DNA of 39,243 nt from an uncultured Ruminococcus sp. (lineage in GTDB: Bacteria; Bacillota; Clostridia; Oscillospirales; Acutalibacteraceae), in assembly GCA_902761345.1 (NCBI GenBank), contig CACWKD010000026.1, positions 1-39,243 of the forward strand, given 5' to 3'. The notes beneath the pieces were generated by a model that worked only from the letters and a program-made list of their open reading frames with translations, did not search any database and was not told the origin of the DNA. Position numbers and translations under genes: made by a program. Shown one piece after another: positions 7,908 to 19,228 of this stretch (positions are counted from its first letter, which is position 1; each line of letters opens with the position of its first letter).

Positions 7908-8438
7908 ATGTTATGTCAATCATGTAAAAAAAATCAGGCAACTACTCATATAAAAAACATCGTAAACGGTGAACTTACAGAAAAGCATTTATGTTCGGAG
8001 TGTGCCGCTAAACAGGGTTACTCAAACGTATTTGAAAATATGTTCGACATAGGCTCGTTTATGAGCGGATTTATGGGCGAACCGTCATTCGCACTCGCAA
8101 CAGAAAAGCATTGTCCGAACTGCGGTATTACGTTCTCGCAGATAACAAAAAGCGGCAGGGTAGGCTGTTCAAAATGCTACGACATCTTTTATGACAGACT
8201 TCTCCCGTCTATCAAGCGTATTCACGGCAACACATTCCATACAGGAAAAAGGCTCAGAAAACCTCAACTTGAAAGCGGAGAGAACAGCAAAAGCGAAGTA
8301 AAGACTTCTTCTAAATCGGAGCTTGAACTCCTTAGCGATGAACTTCAGAAAGCTATTAAAAGTCAGGAATTTGAAAAAGCCGCTCAGCTTCGTGATAAAA
8401 TAAACGCATTAAAAGCAGAACAGGGAGGTAATCAGTAA
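7908..8438 (+). CDS. mcsA: McsA, zinc-binding activator of protein arginine kinase
   Basis: 176 residues. Four CxxC pairs are visible (CQSC at 3-6, CSEC near 30, CPNC near 70, CSKC near 88), forming two treble-clef-like zinc modules, and the C-terminus has a UvrB/UvrC motif (ELQKAIKSQEFEKAAQLRDKI). McsA binds and stimulates McsB and modulates CtsR. AAAGGAG precedes the ATG at 7908. Its stop overlaps the mcsB start by one base (TAATG), indicating translational coupling. Confidence 0.95.
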   Translation: MLCQSCKKNQATTHIKNIVNGELTEKHLCSECAAKQGYSNVFENMFDIGSFMSGFMGEPSFALATEKHCPNCGITFSQITKSGRVGCSKCYDIFYDRLLPSIKRIHGNTFHTGKRLRKPQLESGENSKSEVKTSSKSELELLSDELQKAIKSQEFEKAAQLRDKINALKAEQGGNQ

Positions 8439-9460
8439 TGTTTACAAAGTGGTATGAGAAAAACGGCAAAGACGGTGAAGTCGTAATCAGTACAAGAGTA
8501 CGCTTTGCAAGGAACTTAGAGGATTACCCTTTCCCGATAAGAGCGTCCGCTAATATAAAGAAAGAAATTGCAGAAAAAGTAAAAGACGCAGTTCTTAATA
8601 ACAATTCAGTAATTGCGACAAGATTTTCTTGCATTAACATGGATAATATAGATACAGGCAAAAAGGTTTCTCTTGTAGAAAGACACCTTGTAAGTCCCGA
8701 GTTTATCTCGGGTAACGAGGAGAGAACTCTTCTTCTGCTTGACGATGAAAGCGTATCCATAATGATAAACGAGGAGGATCACATCAGGCTTCAGGTTATG
8801 ACAGAGGGATTTGACCTTGATAAGGCTTACGAGCTTGCAAGCAGAATTGACACGCTGCTTGATGAAAGATTAAAGTTTGCATTCTCAGACAGATTAGGCT
8901 ACCTTACGCAATGCCCCACGAACTTAGGTACGGGAATGAGAGCGTCTGTAATGCTTCATCTGCCTGCGCTCAGAGCGACAAAGGCTATGAGAAAAATTGC
9001 AGAAAACCTAACTAAACTCGGACTTACAATAAGAGGCGCTTACGGAGAGGGTACGGATCCTGTTGCGGGAATGTATCAGCTGTCAAATCAAATCTCACTT
9101 GGTATCAGCGAAAAAACCGCTATCGACAACTTAAAGAACATCACAAAACAGCTAATCGCTCAGGAGTTAAAGGCTCGAAATGCAATATGCAGTCAAACTG
9201 TAATTCAGGACAGAGTATACCGCAGCGAGGGTACGCTCAGATATGCAAGGCTGATAAGCTGTGATGAGGCTTTAAAATGTCTTTCTGATATAAGAATGGG
9301 CATTACATCGGGTCTTGTTAAAAACATCTCGCTTGACACCATAAACAGGCTCATTGTTGAGATCCAGCCTGCAACGCTTATGCAAAGTATCGGAAAGAAC
9401 CTTGAACCAAGCGAACGTGACGAGGAAAGAGCAAACCTTATCAGGGAAGCGGTTTTATAA
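8438..9460 (+). CDS. mcsB: protein arginine kinase McsB
   Basis: Phosphagen-kinase-fold enzyme (340 residues) that phosphorylates arginines, marking proteins for ClpC-ClpP degradation and inactivating CtsR. Visible motifs are STRVRFARNL near residue 20 and NLGTGMRASVMLHLPAL, both typical of McsB. The C-terminal R-D-E-E-R-A (R327, D328, R331) fits the RDxxRA phospho-arginine allosteric pocket, so the feedback site is conserved. AGGGAGG lies inside the end of mcsA. The stop TAA is followed at once by GTGTGGAG repeats, which separate it from clpC. Confidence 0.95.
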   Translation: MFTKWYEKNGKDGEVVISTRVRFARNLEDYPFPIRASANIKKEIAEKVKDAVLNNNSVIATRFSCINMDNIDTGKKVSLVERHLVSPEFISGNEERTLLLLDDESVSIMINEEDHIRLQVMTEGFDLDKAYELASRIDTLLDERLKFAFSDRLGYLTQCPTNLGTGMRASVMLHLPALRATKAMRKIAENLTKLGLTIRGAYGEGTDPVAGMYQLSNQISLGISEKTAIDNLKNITKQLIAQELKARNAICSQTVIQDRVYRSEGTLRYARLISCDEALKCLSDIRMGITSGLVKNISLDTINRLIVEIQPATLMQSIGKNLEPSERDEERANLIREAVL

Positions 9461-9560
9461 GTGTGGAGCTTTTTCAAGTGTGGAGTTTGGAGAGTGGAGT
9501 GTGGATTTTTTCAGTTAGGAATAAGTTTTTAGCTCAAAGTTCAAAGCTTGTAGTTTTAAT
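9461..9560 (+). repeat. heptad repeat array inside the ctsR operon
   Basis: Starts at the base after the mcsB stop. GTGTGGA, GTTTGGA and GAGTGGA units give way to GTTAGGA and GCTCAAA/GTTCAAA types. It widens the mcsB-clpC gap to 158 bp. No clear promoter or CtsR box lies in the gap, so clpC probably still depends on read-through from the ctsR promoter. Confidence 0.75.
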
Positions 9561-9618
9561 ATAATAGATTATAGATTAATATTCAGAGTTTCTTTTTTAA
9601 ATAAAGGAGGGTAAATGT

Positions 9619-12087
9619 ATGTATAAATTTCAAGGATTTACAGAAAAAGCAAATTTGGCTATGAATTACGGTATCGAAACAGCAGAGAAAATGTGCTGTA
9701 CATGGATAGGATCGGAGCATATCCTGCTCGGATTGCTCAAAGAGGGAAGTGGAGTTGCTTATACGGCTCTTTCCGAAGAGGGCGTAGAGTTTGAACAGGT
9801 TTACGATATGCTCAAAGAGAAATTCGGAGAGGGGAACAGCAGAGTACAGCTCACTGTCGAGGACTTTACTCCGAGAGTTAAAAATGTACTCCAGAAGGCA
9901 ATTATGCTCAAAGCACGACTTCACAACAGCTACATCGGTACAGAGCATTTACTTCTTGCAATTCTCGACGACGAGGACAGCTTTGCAGTAGGAATGCTCA
10001 AAGAACTCGGTGTAAACATCGAAAACCTTACTAAGAAAATTGCGGAGAACATCAGCACGGGCAGTGGCAGAAACGACGGCTTTGCTAACTCCGACAGTAA
10101 ATTCGGCGCAAAATCATCAGGAAGAAAAGGTTCTGCAAAGACGCTGGAGCAGTTTGGCAGAGATTTAACTTCCCTTGCCAAAGAGGGAGGCATTGACCCA
10201 GTTATCGGCAGAGAAAAGGAGATAGAGAGAGTTATTCAGATACTTTCAAGACGTACTAAAAATAATCCCTGCCTTATCGGAGAACCGGGTGTTGGTAAAA
10301 CGGCGGTAGCAGAGGGACTTGCACTGAAAATAGCAGAAGGAGAAGTTCCCGAACTGCTCAAAGATAAGAGAATATTCTCCCTTGACCTTACCGGTATGAT
10401 AGCAGGTACAAAGTACAGAGGAGATTTCGAGGAAAGAATAAAGAACGCAATAGACGAGGTTAAAAATTCAAAGGATATTATCCTGTTCATTGACGAACTT
10501 CACACTATCGTAGGAGCAGGTTCATCGGAGGGCAGTACGGACGCCGCTAACATCTTGAAGCCGAGCCTTGCAAGAGGTGATTTCCAGATAATAGGTGCAA
10601 CTACTCTCAACGAGTACAGAAAACACATTGAAAAAGACGCAGCCCTTGAAAGACGTTTCCAGCCTGTTATGGTTGGCGAACCGTCACAGGAGGAGTCTAT
10701 AACTATACTTGAGGGACTTCGTGACAAGTACGAGGCACACCACAAGGTTAAAATTACAGACGAGGCTATCAAAGCGGCTGTTACTCTCAGTTCACGCTAC
10801 ATTGCAGACAGATACCTGCCTGATAAAGCGATAGACCTTATAGACGAGGCAGCGTCAAGAGTAAGACTTAACGCCTACACAACTCCCGATAATCTGAAAG
10901 AGATAGAGAACGAGATAACCGTACAGGAAAGCGAACTTGAAAGCGCTGTTAATTCTCAGGAGTTTGAACGCTGTGCAGAAATTCGTGACAAAATAAAATC
11001 ACTCAAAGAAACTCTCGAAAACAGCAAAAAAGAGTGGAAAGAAAAAAACAGCAGTTTTTCCGGACAGGTAACTGCTGAGGATATAGCTAATATCGTATCT
11101 ATGTGGACGGGTGTTCCGGTAGTACAGCTGACACAAGAGGAGAGCGAACGTCTGCTAAAGCTTGAAAGTATCCTGCACGAAAGGGTTATCGGTCAAGATG
11201 AGGCTGTTACATCTGTTGCAAAGGCGATAAGACGCGGCAGGGTAGGACTGAAAGACCCGAAACGTCCGATAGGTTCGTTTATCTTCTTAGGCCCTACCGG
11301 TGTAGGTAAAACAGAGCTTACAAAAACACTTGCACAGACTATGTTCGGCACTGAGGACGCTATGGTAAGACTTGATATGTCTGAGTATATGGAAAAGCAC
11401 ACAGTCGCTAAGCTTATCGGTTCGCCTCCGGGATATGTCGGATATGACGAGGGCGGTCAGCTTACGGAGAAGATCCGCAGAAAGCCTTACTCCGTTGTAC
11501 TGTTTGATGAAATAGAGAAAGCGCACCCCGATGTGTTCAATATGCTGCTCCAGATACTTGAGGACGGCAGACTTACAGACTCACAGGGAAGAACGGTTGA
11601 TTTCAAGAATACTGTTATCGTAATGACATCAAACGTAGGTGCGTCCCTCATTACCGAGGCAAACAAGCGTCAGACTTTAGGCTTTGCAAACAGCGAAACA
11701 GATAATTTCGAGGAGAAAACTAAAGAAATAGTTTTAGATGAGCTTAAAAAGGTTTTCAAGCCCGAGTTCATCAACCGTGTAGATGATATTATCGTGTTCA
11801 GCAAATTAAAGCACGATGACATCAAGAAGATTGCAGGAAATATGCTTGATACTCTTGCAAAAAGACTTGCGGGAATGGAAATTACAATAGAGTTTACAGA
11901 CAATGCTGTTGATAAGCTTGCAGACGAGGGATTTGACGACACATACGGAGCAAGACCGCTCAGAAGAACTATCCGCTCAAAAATTGAGGACGCTGTCAGC
12001 GAAAAAATACTTGAGGGCAGCATCTCAAAAGGCGATAAGGTAGTGTGTGACTTCGCAGACGGAGAGTTTGTGTTTAACAAAGCATAA
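9619..12087 (+). CDS. clpC: AAA+ unfoldase ClpC
   Basis: 822-residue Hsp100 chaperone that unfolds arginine-phosphorylated or adaptor-delivered proteins and feeds them to ClpP in the cytosol. Domains in order: ClpN repeats (1-145), AAA+ module 1 with Walker A GEPGVGKT (about 221) and Walker B ILFIDE (about 289), a middle domain with a UvrB/C-like motif ([20 protein letters not shown]) that marks ClpC rather than ClpB, and AAA+ module 2 with GPTGVGKT (about 557) and VVLFDE (about 626). AGGAGG is 8 nt before the ATG at 9619. Full length and intact. It is the last gene of the CtsR-controlled operon, followed by a strong terminator. Confidence 0.97.
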   Translation: MYKFQGFTEKANLAMNYGIETAEKMCCTWIGSEHILLGLLKEGSGVAYTALSEEGVEFEQVYDMLKEKFGEGNSRVQLTVEDFTPRVKNVLQKAIMLKARLHNSYIGTEHLLLAILDDEDSFAVGMLKELGVNIENLTKKIAENISTGSGRNDGFANSDSKFGAKSSGRKGSAKTLEQFGRDLTSLAKEGGIDPVIGREKEIERVIQILSRRTKNNPCLIGEPGVGKTAVAEGLALKIAEGEVPELLKDKRIFSLDLTGMIAGTKYRGDFEERIKNAIDEVKNSKDIILFIDELHTIVGAGSSEGSTDAANILKPSLARGDFQIIGATTLNEYRKHIEKDAALERRFQPVMVGEPSQEESITILEGLRDKYEAHHKVKITDEAIKAAVTLSSRYIADRYLPDKAIDLIDEAASRVRLNAYTTPDNLKEIENEITVQESELESAVNSQEFERCAEIRDKIKSLKETLENSKKEWKEKNSSFSGQVTAEDIANIVSMWTGVPVVQLTQEESERLLKLESILHERVIGQDEAVTSVAKAIRRGRVGLKDPKRPIGSFIFLGPTGVGKTELTKTLAQTMFGTEDAMVRLDMSEYMEKHTVAKLIGSPPGYVGYDEGGQLTEKIRRKPYSVVLFDEIEKAHPDVFNMLLQILEDGRLTDSQGRTVDFKNTVIVMTSNVGASLITEANKRQTLGFANSETDNFEEKTKEIVLDELKKVFKPEFINRVDDIIVFSKLKHDDIKKIAGNMLDTLAKRLAGMEITIEFTDNAVDKLADEGFDDTYGARPLRRTIRSKIEDAVSEKILEGSISKGDKVVCDFADGEFVFNKA

Positions 12088-12106
12088 CACCCACTATATA
12101 ACAAAA

Positions 12107-12154
12107 CTGCCGCAGAGAACTCTTTTTACGGGTTCTTTGCGGCAGAGCTTTTTT
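12107..12154 (+). terminator. terminator of the ctsR-clpC operon
   Basis: CTGCCGCA (12107-12114) with GAGAAC pairs with GGTTCTTTGCGGCAG (12131-12145), and the stem is followed by AGCTTTTTT. A long GC-rich stem with a U-tract. Confidence 0.92.
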
Positions 12155-12394
12155 AGTTAGGAATGAGGAATGAGAAATTAGAAATGAAAATTGTTTTTAA
12201 CGCAAAGTTCAAATCTGTAAGTTGAATTATATTTTTATAATATTAGCTTTGAACTATGAACTTATAACTAACAACGTACAAATCCAAAGCCGTAGGCTTT
12301 CCGTTATTATTCAATCTTCATTATTCATTAATACCGTTATGAACGTGTGCTTAGTTTATAGTTATTAGTTCAAAGCTTAAAGAACTACAAACTA
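12155..12394 (+). repeat. composite intergenic repeat, copy C, running into the coaBC stop codon
   Basis: AGTTAGGAATGAGGAATGAG-type units follow the clpC terminator. The interior resembles copy B, then come the hairpin AAAGCC-GTA-GGCTTT (about 12286-12300), one 14-nt spacer unit and TTAATACCGTTA. A further array to 12394 reads, on the minus strand, as GTTAGTT units and supplies the last codons and stop of coaBC. No gene is seen in this stretch. Confidence 0.8.
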
Positions 12395-13585
12395 ACAACT
12401 AACATACCCCAGTATCTCATCAAATATCCTATTCGCTGTTTCCTGTTTTGTAAGGCAGGGTAACTCTGTAATGCTGTCACGGGTAATGATAGTCACAACA
12501 TTTGTATCCGTACCAAATCCTGCGCCCTCTGTTTTCAAACTGTTCGCACATATCATATCAAGATTTTTGCGTTCAAGCTTACCCTTAGAGTTTTCCACAA
12601 GATTTTCTGTTTCCATGGAAAACCCGCATAAAAACTGATGTGTTTTTCTTTTGCCGAGTTCGGCTATAATATCGGGATTTCTTTCAAGCTCTATCGTCAT
12701 ATTGCCGTTTGATTTCTTTATCTTGTTATCCGAAACTTTCACAGGTCGGTAATCTGCTACTGCGGCGGCTTTTACTACAATATCGCATTCCTCAAATCTT
12801 GCCGTTACTTCGTCATACATCTCCTGCGCTGTCGTTACTCTTACAACCTCGACAAATGGGGGAGGAGCTATCTGCGTATGTGCCGTTACAAGCGTTACAT
12901 CTGCACCTCGGAGCATTGCTGTTTCGGCAAGTGCATAACCCATTTTTCCTGTTGAGTGGTTTGTAATAAATCTTACAGGGTCAAGCGGTTCTCTTGTTGC
13001 GCCTGCTGTAACAAGCACCCTTTTTCCCGTCATATCTTTTGTAAACGCACATTCTCTTAGAATATACCATAAAAGTACGCTTTCATCTGGCATTCTGCCG
13101 TCACCTGTATCACCGTTTGCAAGCATACCGTTATCCGGCTGTATTATTTCATATCCATACGAGGCAAGCTTTTTTATGTTATCCTGCACAATGGGATTGT
13201 GAAACATATTGTGGTTCATTGCGGGCGATACTATCTTCTTGCAGGTACAAGCCATAACGGTTGTAGTAAGCATATCGTCTGCGATACCGTTTGCTATTTT
13301 TCCGATAACATTGGCGCTTGCGGGCGCAATCATTACAACGTCTGCTTTTTTTGCAAGCGCAACGTGTTCGACGCTGTACTGAAAATTCCTGTCAAACGTA
13401 TCTATCAGACATTTATTTCCAGTAAGGCTTTCAAATGTTATAGGGTTTATAAAATTTACAGCGTTCTTAGTCATCAGTACCTGCACATCTGCACCAAGTT
13501 TTTTACACATTCTCGCAAGATTGGCTATTTTATATGCCGCAATACTTCCCGTTACGGCAAGAACAATTGTTTTTCCTTTAAGCAT
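12392..13585 (-). CDS. coaBC: bifunctional phosphopantothenoylcysteine decarboxylase / phosphopantothenate-cysteine ligase
   Basis: Two-domain coenzyme A biosynthesis enzyme, 397 residues. CoaC half (about 1-185): flavoprotein motif TGSIAAYK, the catalytic His in EHVALAKKAD, APASAN, and the substrate-clamp motif PAMNHNM. CoaB half (about 188-397): VTAGATREPLDPVRFITN, STGKMG, and KAAAVADYRP with the lysine used for CTP-dependent acyl transfer. GGGAGA precedes the ATG. The last three codons and the stop (V-S-C-stop) lie inside a heptad repeat array, so the natural C-terminus may have been replaced by repeat sequence. Last gene of the minus-strand series after gyrA. Confidence 0.96.
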   Translation of the reverse strand: MLKGKTIVLAVTGSIAAYKIANLARMCKKLGADVQVLMTKNAVNFINPITFESLTGNKCLIDTFDRNFQYSVEHVALAKKADVVMIAPASANVIGKIANGIADDMLTTTVMACTCKKIVSPAMNHNMFHNPIVQDNIKKLASYGYEIIQPDNGMLANGDTGDGRMPDESVLLWYILRECAFTKDMTGKRVLVTAGATREPLDPVRFITNHSTGKMGYALAETAMLRGADVTLVTAHTQIAPPPFVEVVRVTTAQEMYDEVTARFEECDIVVKAAAVADYRPVKVSDNKIKKSNGNMTIELERNPDIIAELGKRKTHQFLCGFSMETENLVENSKGKLERKNLDMICANSLKTEGAGFGTDTNVVTIITRDSITELPCLTKQETANRIFDEILGYVSC

Positions 13586-13608
13586 TTTTTATCTCCCAAT
13601 ATACTCAT

Positions 13609-13650
13609 ACAGCGTGCAAGAGATTTCTTACACGCTGTTTTTATTTTTTT
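13609..13650 (+). terminator. terminator-like hairpin in the coaBC leader, oriented for plus-strand transcription
   Basis: ACAGCGTG (13609-13616) pairs with CACGCTGT (13631-13638), with an inner AAGA/TCTT extension and a GATT loop, followed on the plus strand by TTTTATTTTTTT. Both neighbouring genes are on the minus strand, where no U-tract follows. It could stop antisense transcription toward gyrA, or act as a leader structure for coaBC. Confidence 0.5.
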
Positions 13651-13659
13651 ATGTACGTT

Positions 13660-13787
13660 TTGAAATTTAAGTTAAAATAGTGTTCAAATCCTAAGTTTAT
13701 AGTTGTTAGTATTCGGCTTGAACTTTAAGCTACCAACTCCGCACTTGTGAAAGGCTTTGAGCTGCCAACTAATTTCTAACTACTAAA
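13660..13787 (-). repeat. degenerate heptad array between gyrA and coaBC
   Basis: Read on the minus strand it begins 3-4 nt after the gyrA stop with TTAGTAGTTAGAAATTAG and continues with AGTTGGYAG, AGCTTAAAG, AGTTCAAG and ACTAACAACT units. It contains no reading frame of note. It is less regular than the other arrays. Confidence 0.55.
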
Positions 13788-16316
13788 TCACTGCTCCGAG
13801 TTTTCCTCATTTTGTTCATTCTCTGTGGAAATCTCGCCCTCGCTGTTTTCGCCGTCCGTATCGTCGCCGTCCTCGTGAGGCTGCCTTGCAAGAGATACTA
13901 CCTTTGAACCTTCGGGTACTCTCATTACTTTAACGCCCTTGCTTGTACGGGAGCAAATTCTTATCGTACTTGCGTTGATACGAATTATAGTTCCGTTATC
14001 GGATATAAGCACAATATCATCGTCAATATCTACAACCTTGATAGCGGCAACGTCACCGTACTTATCCGTATGGTAGTTTATAATTCCCGAACCGCCTCTT
14101 GACTGTAATCTGTAATCATCAATATTGCTAAGTCTGCCGTATCCTGTTTCAGATACTGTCAAAACATACGCGCCTTCTCTGATAGTGGACATTCCTATAA
14201 CGCTGTCGCCCTCGTCAAGTTTGATTGCCCTTACGCCTCGCGCAGTTCTTCCCATATCACGAACGTCTGTTTCGTTGAACATTATAGCTTTACCCTTTTT
14301 AGTAGCAACAAGCATTTTCTTTGTACCGTCTGTAAGTCTTACCCAGCAAAGCTCGTCGCCCTCGTTTAAGTCAATTGCTATAAGACCGCCCTTTCTGATA
14401 TTGCTGAAACGGCTCAAATCAACTCTTTTGATAATTCCCTGTGTTGTTACCATTACAAGGTAGTTGTTTTCCGCATTCTCAAAAGTCGGCACTTTTATCA
14501 TAGCTGTTATACGCTCGTCTTTTACAAGCGGAAGTATATTTGCAACGTGAGTTCCCTTTGAAGTTCTGCTGCCCTCAGAAATCTGATAGCACTTAATTCT
14601 GTAAACCTTACCGAGATTTGTAAAGAACATTACATAGTCGTGGCTGTTAGTAATAAACATATCAGTCGCTACGTCTTCTTCTCTCTTTCCAACTCCCGTA
14701 ATACCCTTGCCGCCTCGTCTTTGTGTTTTGTAAGTATCAACAGACTGACGCTTGATATAACCCAAGTTTGTAAGAGTAAGTACACAGTCCTCATTCGGGA
14801 TAAGCTCCTCAATATCAACCTCTCCGCTGACATCGCTTATATCGGTTCTTCTCTCGTCACCGTACTTGTTTCTTATTTCTGTTATCTCGTCCTTTATAAT
14901 CGAACGCTGTCTTGACTCGTTGGCAATAATATCTTCAAGGTCTGTTATTTTAAGCTTTAAATTTGAGATTTCTTCTTCTATCTTGTATCTTTCAAGATTT
15001 GTAAGCCTTGCAAGACGCATATCAACTATTGCCTGCGTCTGTACATCGTCAAGCCCAAACCTGTCGCTCAATGCCTGCTTTGCAGAAGGTGTGTCTTTAC
15101 TTGCCCTGATAATAGCAATAACCTCGTCTATAAAATCAAGCGCTATCTTAAGTCCGTCAAGTATATGAAGTCTTTCCCTTGCTTTCTTCAGATCAAACAG
15201 CGAACGTCTTGTAATTATTTCAAGCTGGAAAGCTATATACTGATCGAGTATATTTTTCAGCGTCAACAGCTTTGGCTCGCCGTTTACTATTGCTATCATT
15301 ATTACGCCGAATGTTGCCTGCATTTGCGTATATTTAAAGAGATTGTTAAGCACAAGATTTGCGTCTGCCTCTCGCTTTATATCTATCTCTATATGCATAC
15401 CGTTTCTGTCGGAGTGATCTTCGATATTGGTAATACCCTCGATTTTCTTCTCCTTTACATAATCGGCAATAGTTTCAATAAGCTTAGCCTTATTTACCTG
15501 ATAGGGGAGTTCGCTGACTATTATCTTATGTCTGCCGTTCTTAGCTTCAACTATTTCTGTCTTAGCGCGAACGTTGATTTTTCCTTTACCCGTAGCGTAA
15601 GCGGCTCTGATTCCGCTTCTGCCCATAATTATACCGCCTGTCGGAAAATCCGGTCCCTTGATAAAATCCATTATTTCTGCAAGTGAGGCTTCGGGATTGT
15701 CTATAAGATAACAAATAGCGTCGCTTACTTCGCTTAAATTATGCGGCGGAATATTCGTTGCCATACCTACCGCTATACCCGTACTGCCGTTTACAAGCAG
15801 GTTCGGGAATTTTGTGGGAAGTACAGACGGCTCTTTTCTCGAGTCGTCATAGTTCGGAACGAAATCTACCGTATCTTTGTCTATATCACGCAGCATTTCT
15901 ACCGAGATTTTGCTCATTCTCGACTCTGTATAACGGTATGCGGCAGGCGGATCTCCGTCAACGCTGCCGAAGTTTCCGTGACCGTCAACAAGCATATATC
16001 TCATTGAGAAATCCTGCGCCAGTCTTACAAGCGCATCATATACAGATGCGTCGCCGTGCGGGTGGTACTTACCCAGCACATCGCCGACAGTAGTAGCGCA
16101 TTTCTTATACGGAGAGTTCGGGAGTATATTATTCTCGTACTTAGCGTACAGTATTCTTCTGTGAACAGGCTTCAAACCGTCCCTTACATCAGGCAAAGCA
16201 CGACTTACTATAACGGACATAGAGTAGTCAAGAAAAGACTTTCTCATTTCCTTATCAAGATCGACTTCTATAATTCGGGATTCGGGTGAAGTCTGTATTA
16301 TATCATCTTTATCCAT
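13788..16316 (-). CDS. gyrA: DNA gyrase subunit A
   Basis: 842-residue breakage-reunion subunit of the type IIA topoisomerase that introduces negative supercoils. The catalytic tyrosine is Y129 in AAYRYTE. In the quinolone-resistance region ([15 protein letters not shown]), A90 occupies the position of E. coli Ser83, while D94 (E. coli Asp87) is kept. The C-terminal pinwheel carries the GyrA box QRRGGKG, which identifies gyrase rather than topoisomerase IV. The tail (about 815-842) is very acidic. CGAGGA precedes the ATG. It follows gyrB by 24 nt. Confidence 0.98.
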   Translation of the reverse strand: MDKDDIIQTSPESRIIEVDLDKEMRKSFLDYSMSVIVSRALPDVRDGLKPVHRRILYAKYENNILPNSPYKKCATTVGDVLGKYHPHGDASVYDALVRLAQDFSMRYMLVDGHGNFGSVDGDPPAAYRYTESRMSKISVEMLRDIDKDTVDFVPNYDDSRKEPSVLPTKFPNLLVNGSTGIAVGMATNIPPHNLSEVSDAICYLIDNPEASLAEIMDFIKGPDFPTGGIIMGRSGIRAAYATGKGKINVRAKTEIVEAKNGRHKIIVSELPYQVNKAKLIETIADYVKEKKIEGITNIEDHSDRNGMHIEIDIKREADANLVLNNLFKYTQMQATFGVIMIAIVNGEPKLLTLKNILDQYIAFQLEIITRRSLFDLKKARERLHILDGLKIALDFIDEVIAIIRASKDTPSAKQALSDRFGLDDVQTQAIVDMRLARLTNLERYKIEEEISNLKLKITDLEDIIANESRQRSIIKDEITEIRNKYGDERRTDISDVSGEVDIEELIPNEDCVLTLTNLGYIKRQSVDTYKTQRRGGKGITGVGKREEDVATDMFITNSHDYVMFFTNLGKVYRIKCYQISEGSRTSKGTHVANILPLVKDERITAMIKVPTFENAENNYLVMVTTQGIIKRVDLSRFSNIRKGGLIAIDLNEGDELCWVRLTDGTKKMLVATKKGKAIMFNETDVRDMGRTARGVRAIKLDEGDSVIGMSTIREGAYVLTVSETGYGRLSNIDDYRLQSRGGSGIINYHTDKYGDVAAIKVVDIDDDIVLISDNGTIIRINASTIRICSRTSKGVKVMRVPEGSKVVSLARQPHEDGDDTDGENSEGEISTENEQNEENSEQ

Positions 16317-16340
16317 TATTATATCCTCGCTTCAATAAAA

Positions 16341-18760
<2,420 letters not shown>

Positions 18761-18766
18761 AAAGTA

Positions 18767-19228
18767 TTACTCCTCCTGATCTGTAAAGTTGTTTTTTATC
18801 TGCTGTTTTTTCTTTGCACGGCTCTGAGATACCTTTGAGCGTACATTTTTTCCGCCCTTTAAGCTTACGCTTCCTCTGTTTCTCCTGTCTGTGCCGTTTC
18901 TTATCTGTGCCTGACTTTTCCAAGCCTTTTTTACCTGACTTTGTCTGAGTAATTCGGCTTTTTGGGAATTCTGACTTTTAATCATTATCTGTCGGTTTTT
19001 CCTGTCAATTTCTTCCTTTAGCTCGGCACTTCTCTGTTCGTTTTTCTTATCTTCAAGCTGTTTTTTCTGTAATGCGTCCTTTTTAGCGATGATCCTTGCT
19101 TTCTCCTCGTTTGAAAGTCCTTGTTCTCTGATCTTATCCGCCTTATCACGAACACTCTCTAAAACTATTCTCTCTTGACTTTCATAATTTGCAGGAATTT
19201 CTTCATCAGGCTTAGTTACTTTTTCGAT
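18767..19228 (-). CDS. -1 frame extension of the large zinc-ribbon protein (153 codons)
   Basis: From the A10 run at 19228-19237 the -1 frame stays open for 153 codons to the TAA at 18767-18769. The first start codon in it is the ATG at 18985, 81 codons in, and that ATG has no convincing ribosome site. The encoded peptide is rich in Lys, Glu, Gln and Arg, beginning IEKVTKPDEEIP and ending NNFTDQEE. It matches the charged style of the upstream C-terminus. It is best read as the missing end of the upstream protein, reached by ribosomal or transcriptional slippage, or joined in reality if the A-run length is wrong. It ends 6 nt before the next gene, as an operon gene end would. Confidence 0.6.
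   Translation of the reverse strand: MEKVTKPDEEIPANYESQERIVLESVRDKADKIREQGLSNEEKARIIAKKDALQKKQLEDKKNEQRSAELKEEIDRKNRQIMIKSQNSQKAELLRQSQVKKAWKSQAQIRNGTDRRNRGSVSLKGGKNVRSKVSQSRAKKKQQIKNNFTDQEE

Noticed and set aside
18767..18985. Independent 72-residue gene starting at the ATG at 18985
   Set aside because: No convincing ribosome site, and the same frame is open for 81 codons upstream with matching composition, so it is better read as the tail of the upstream protein.
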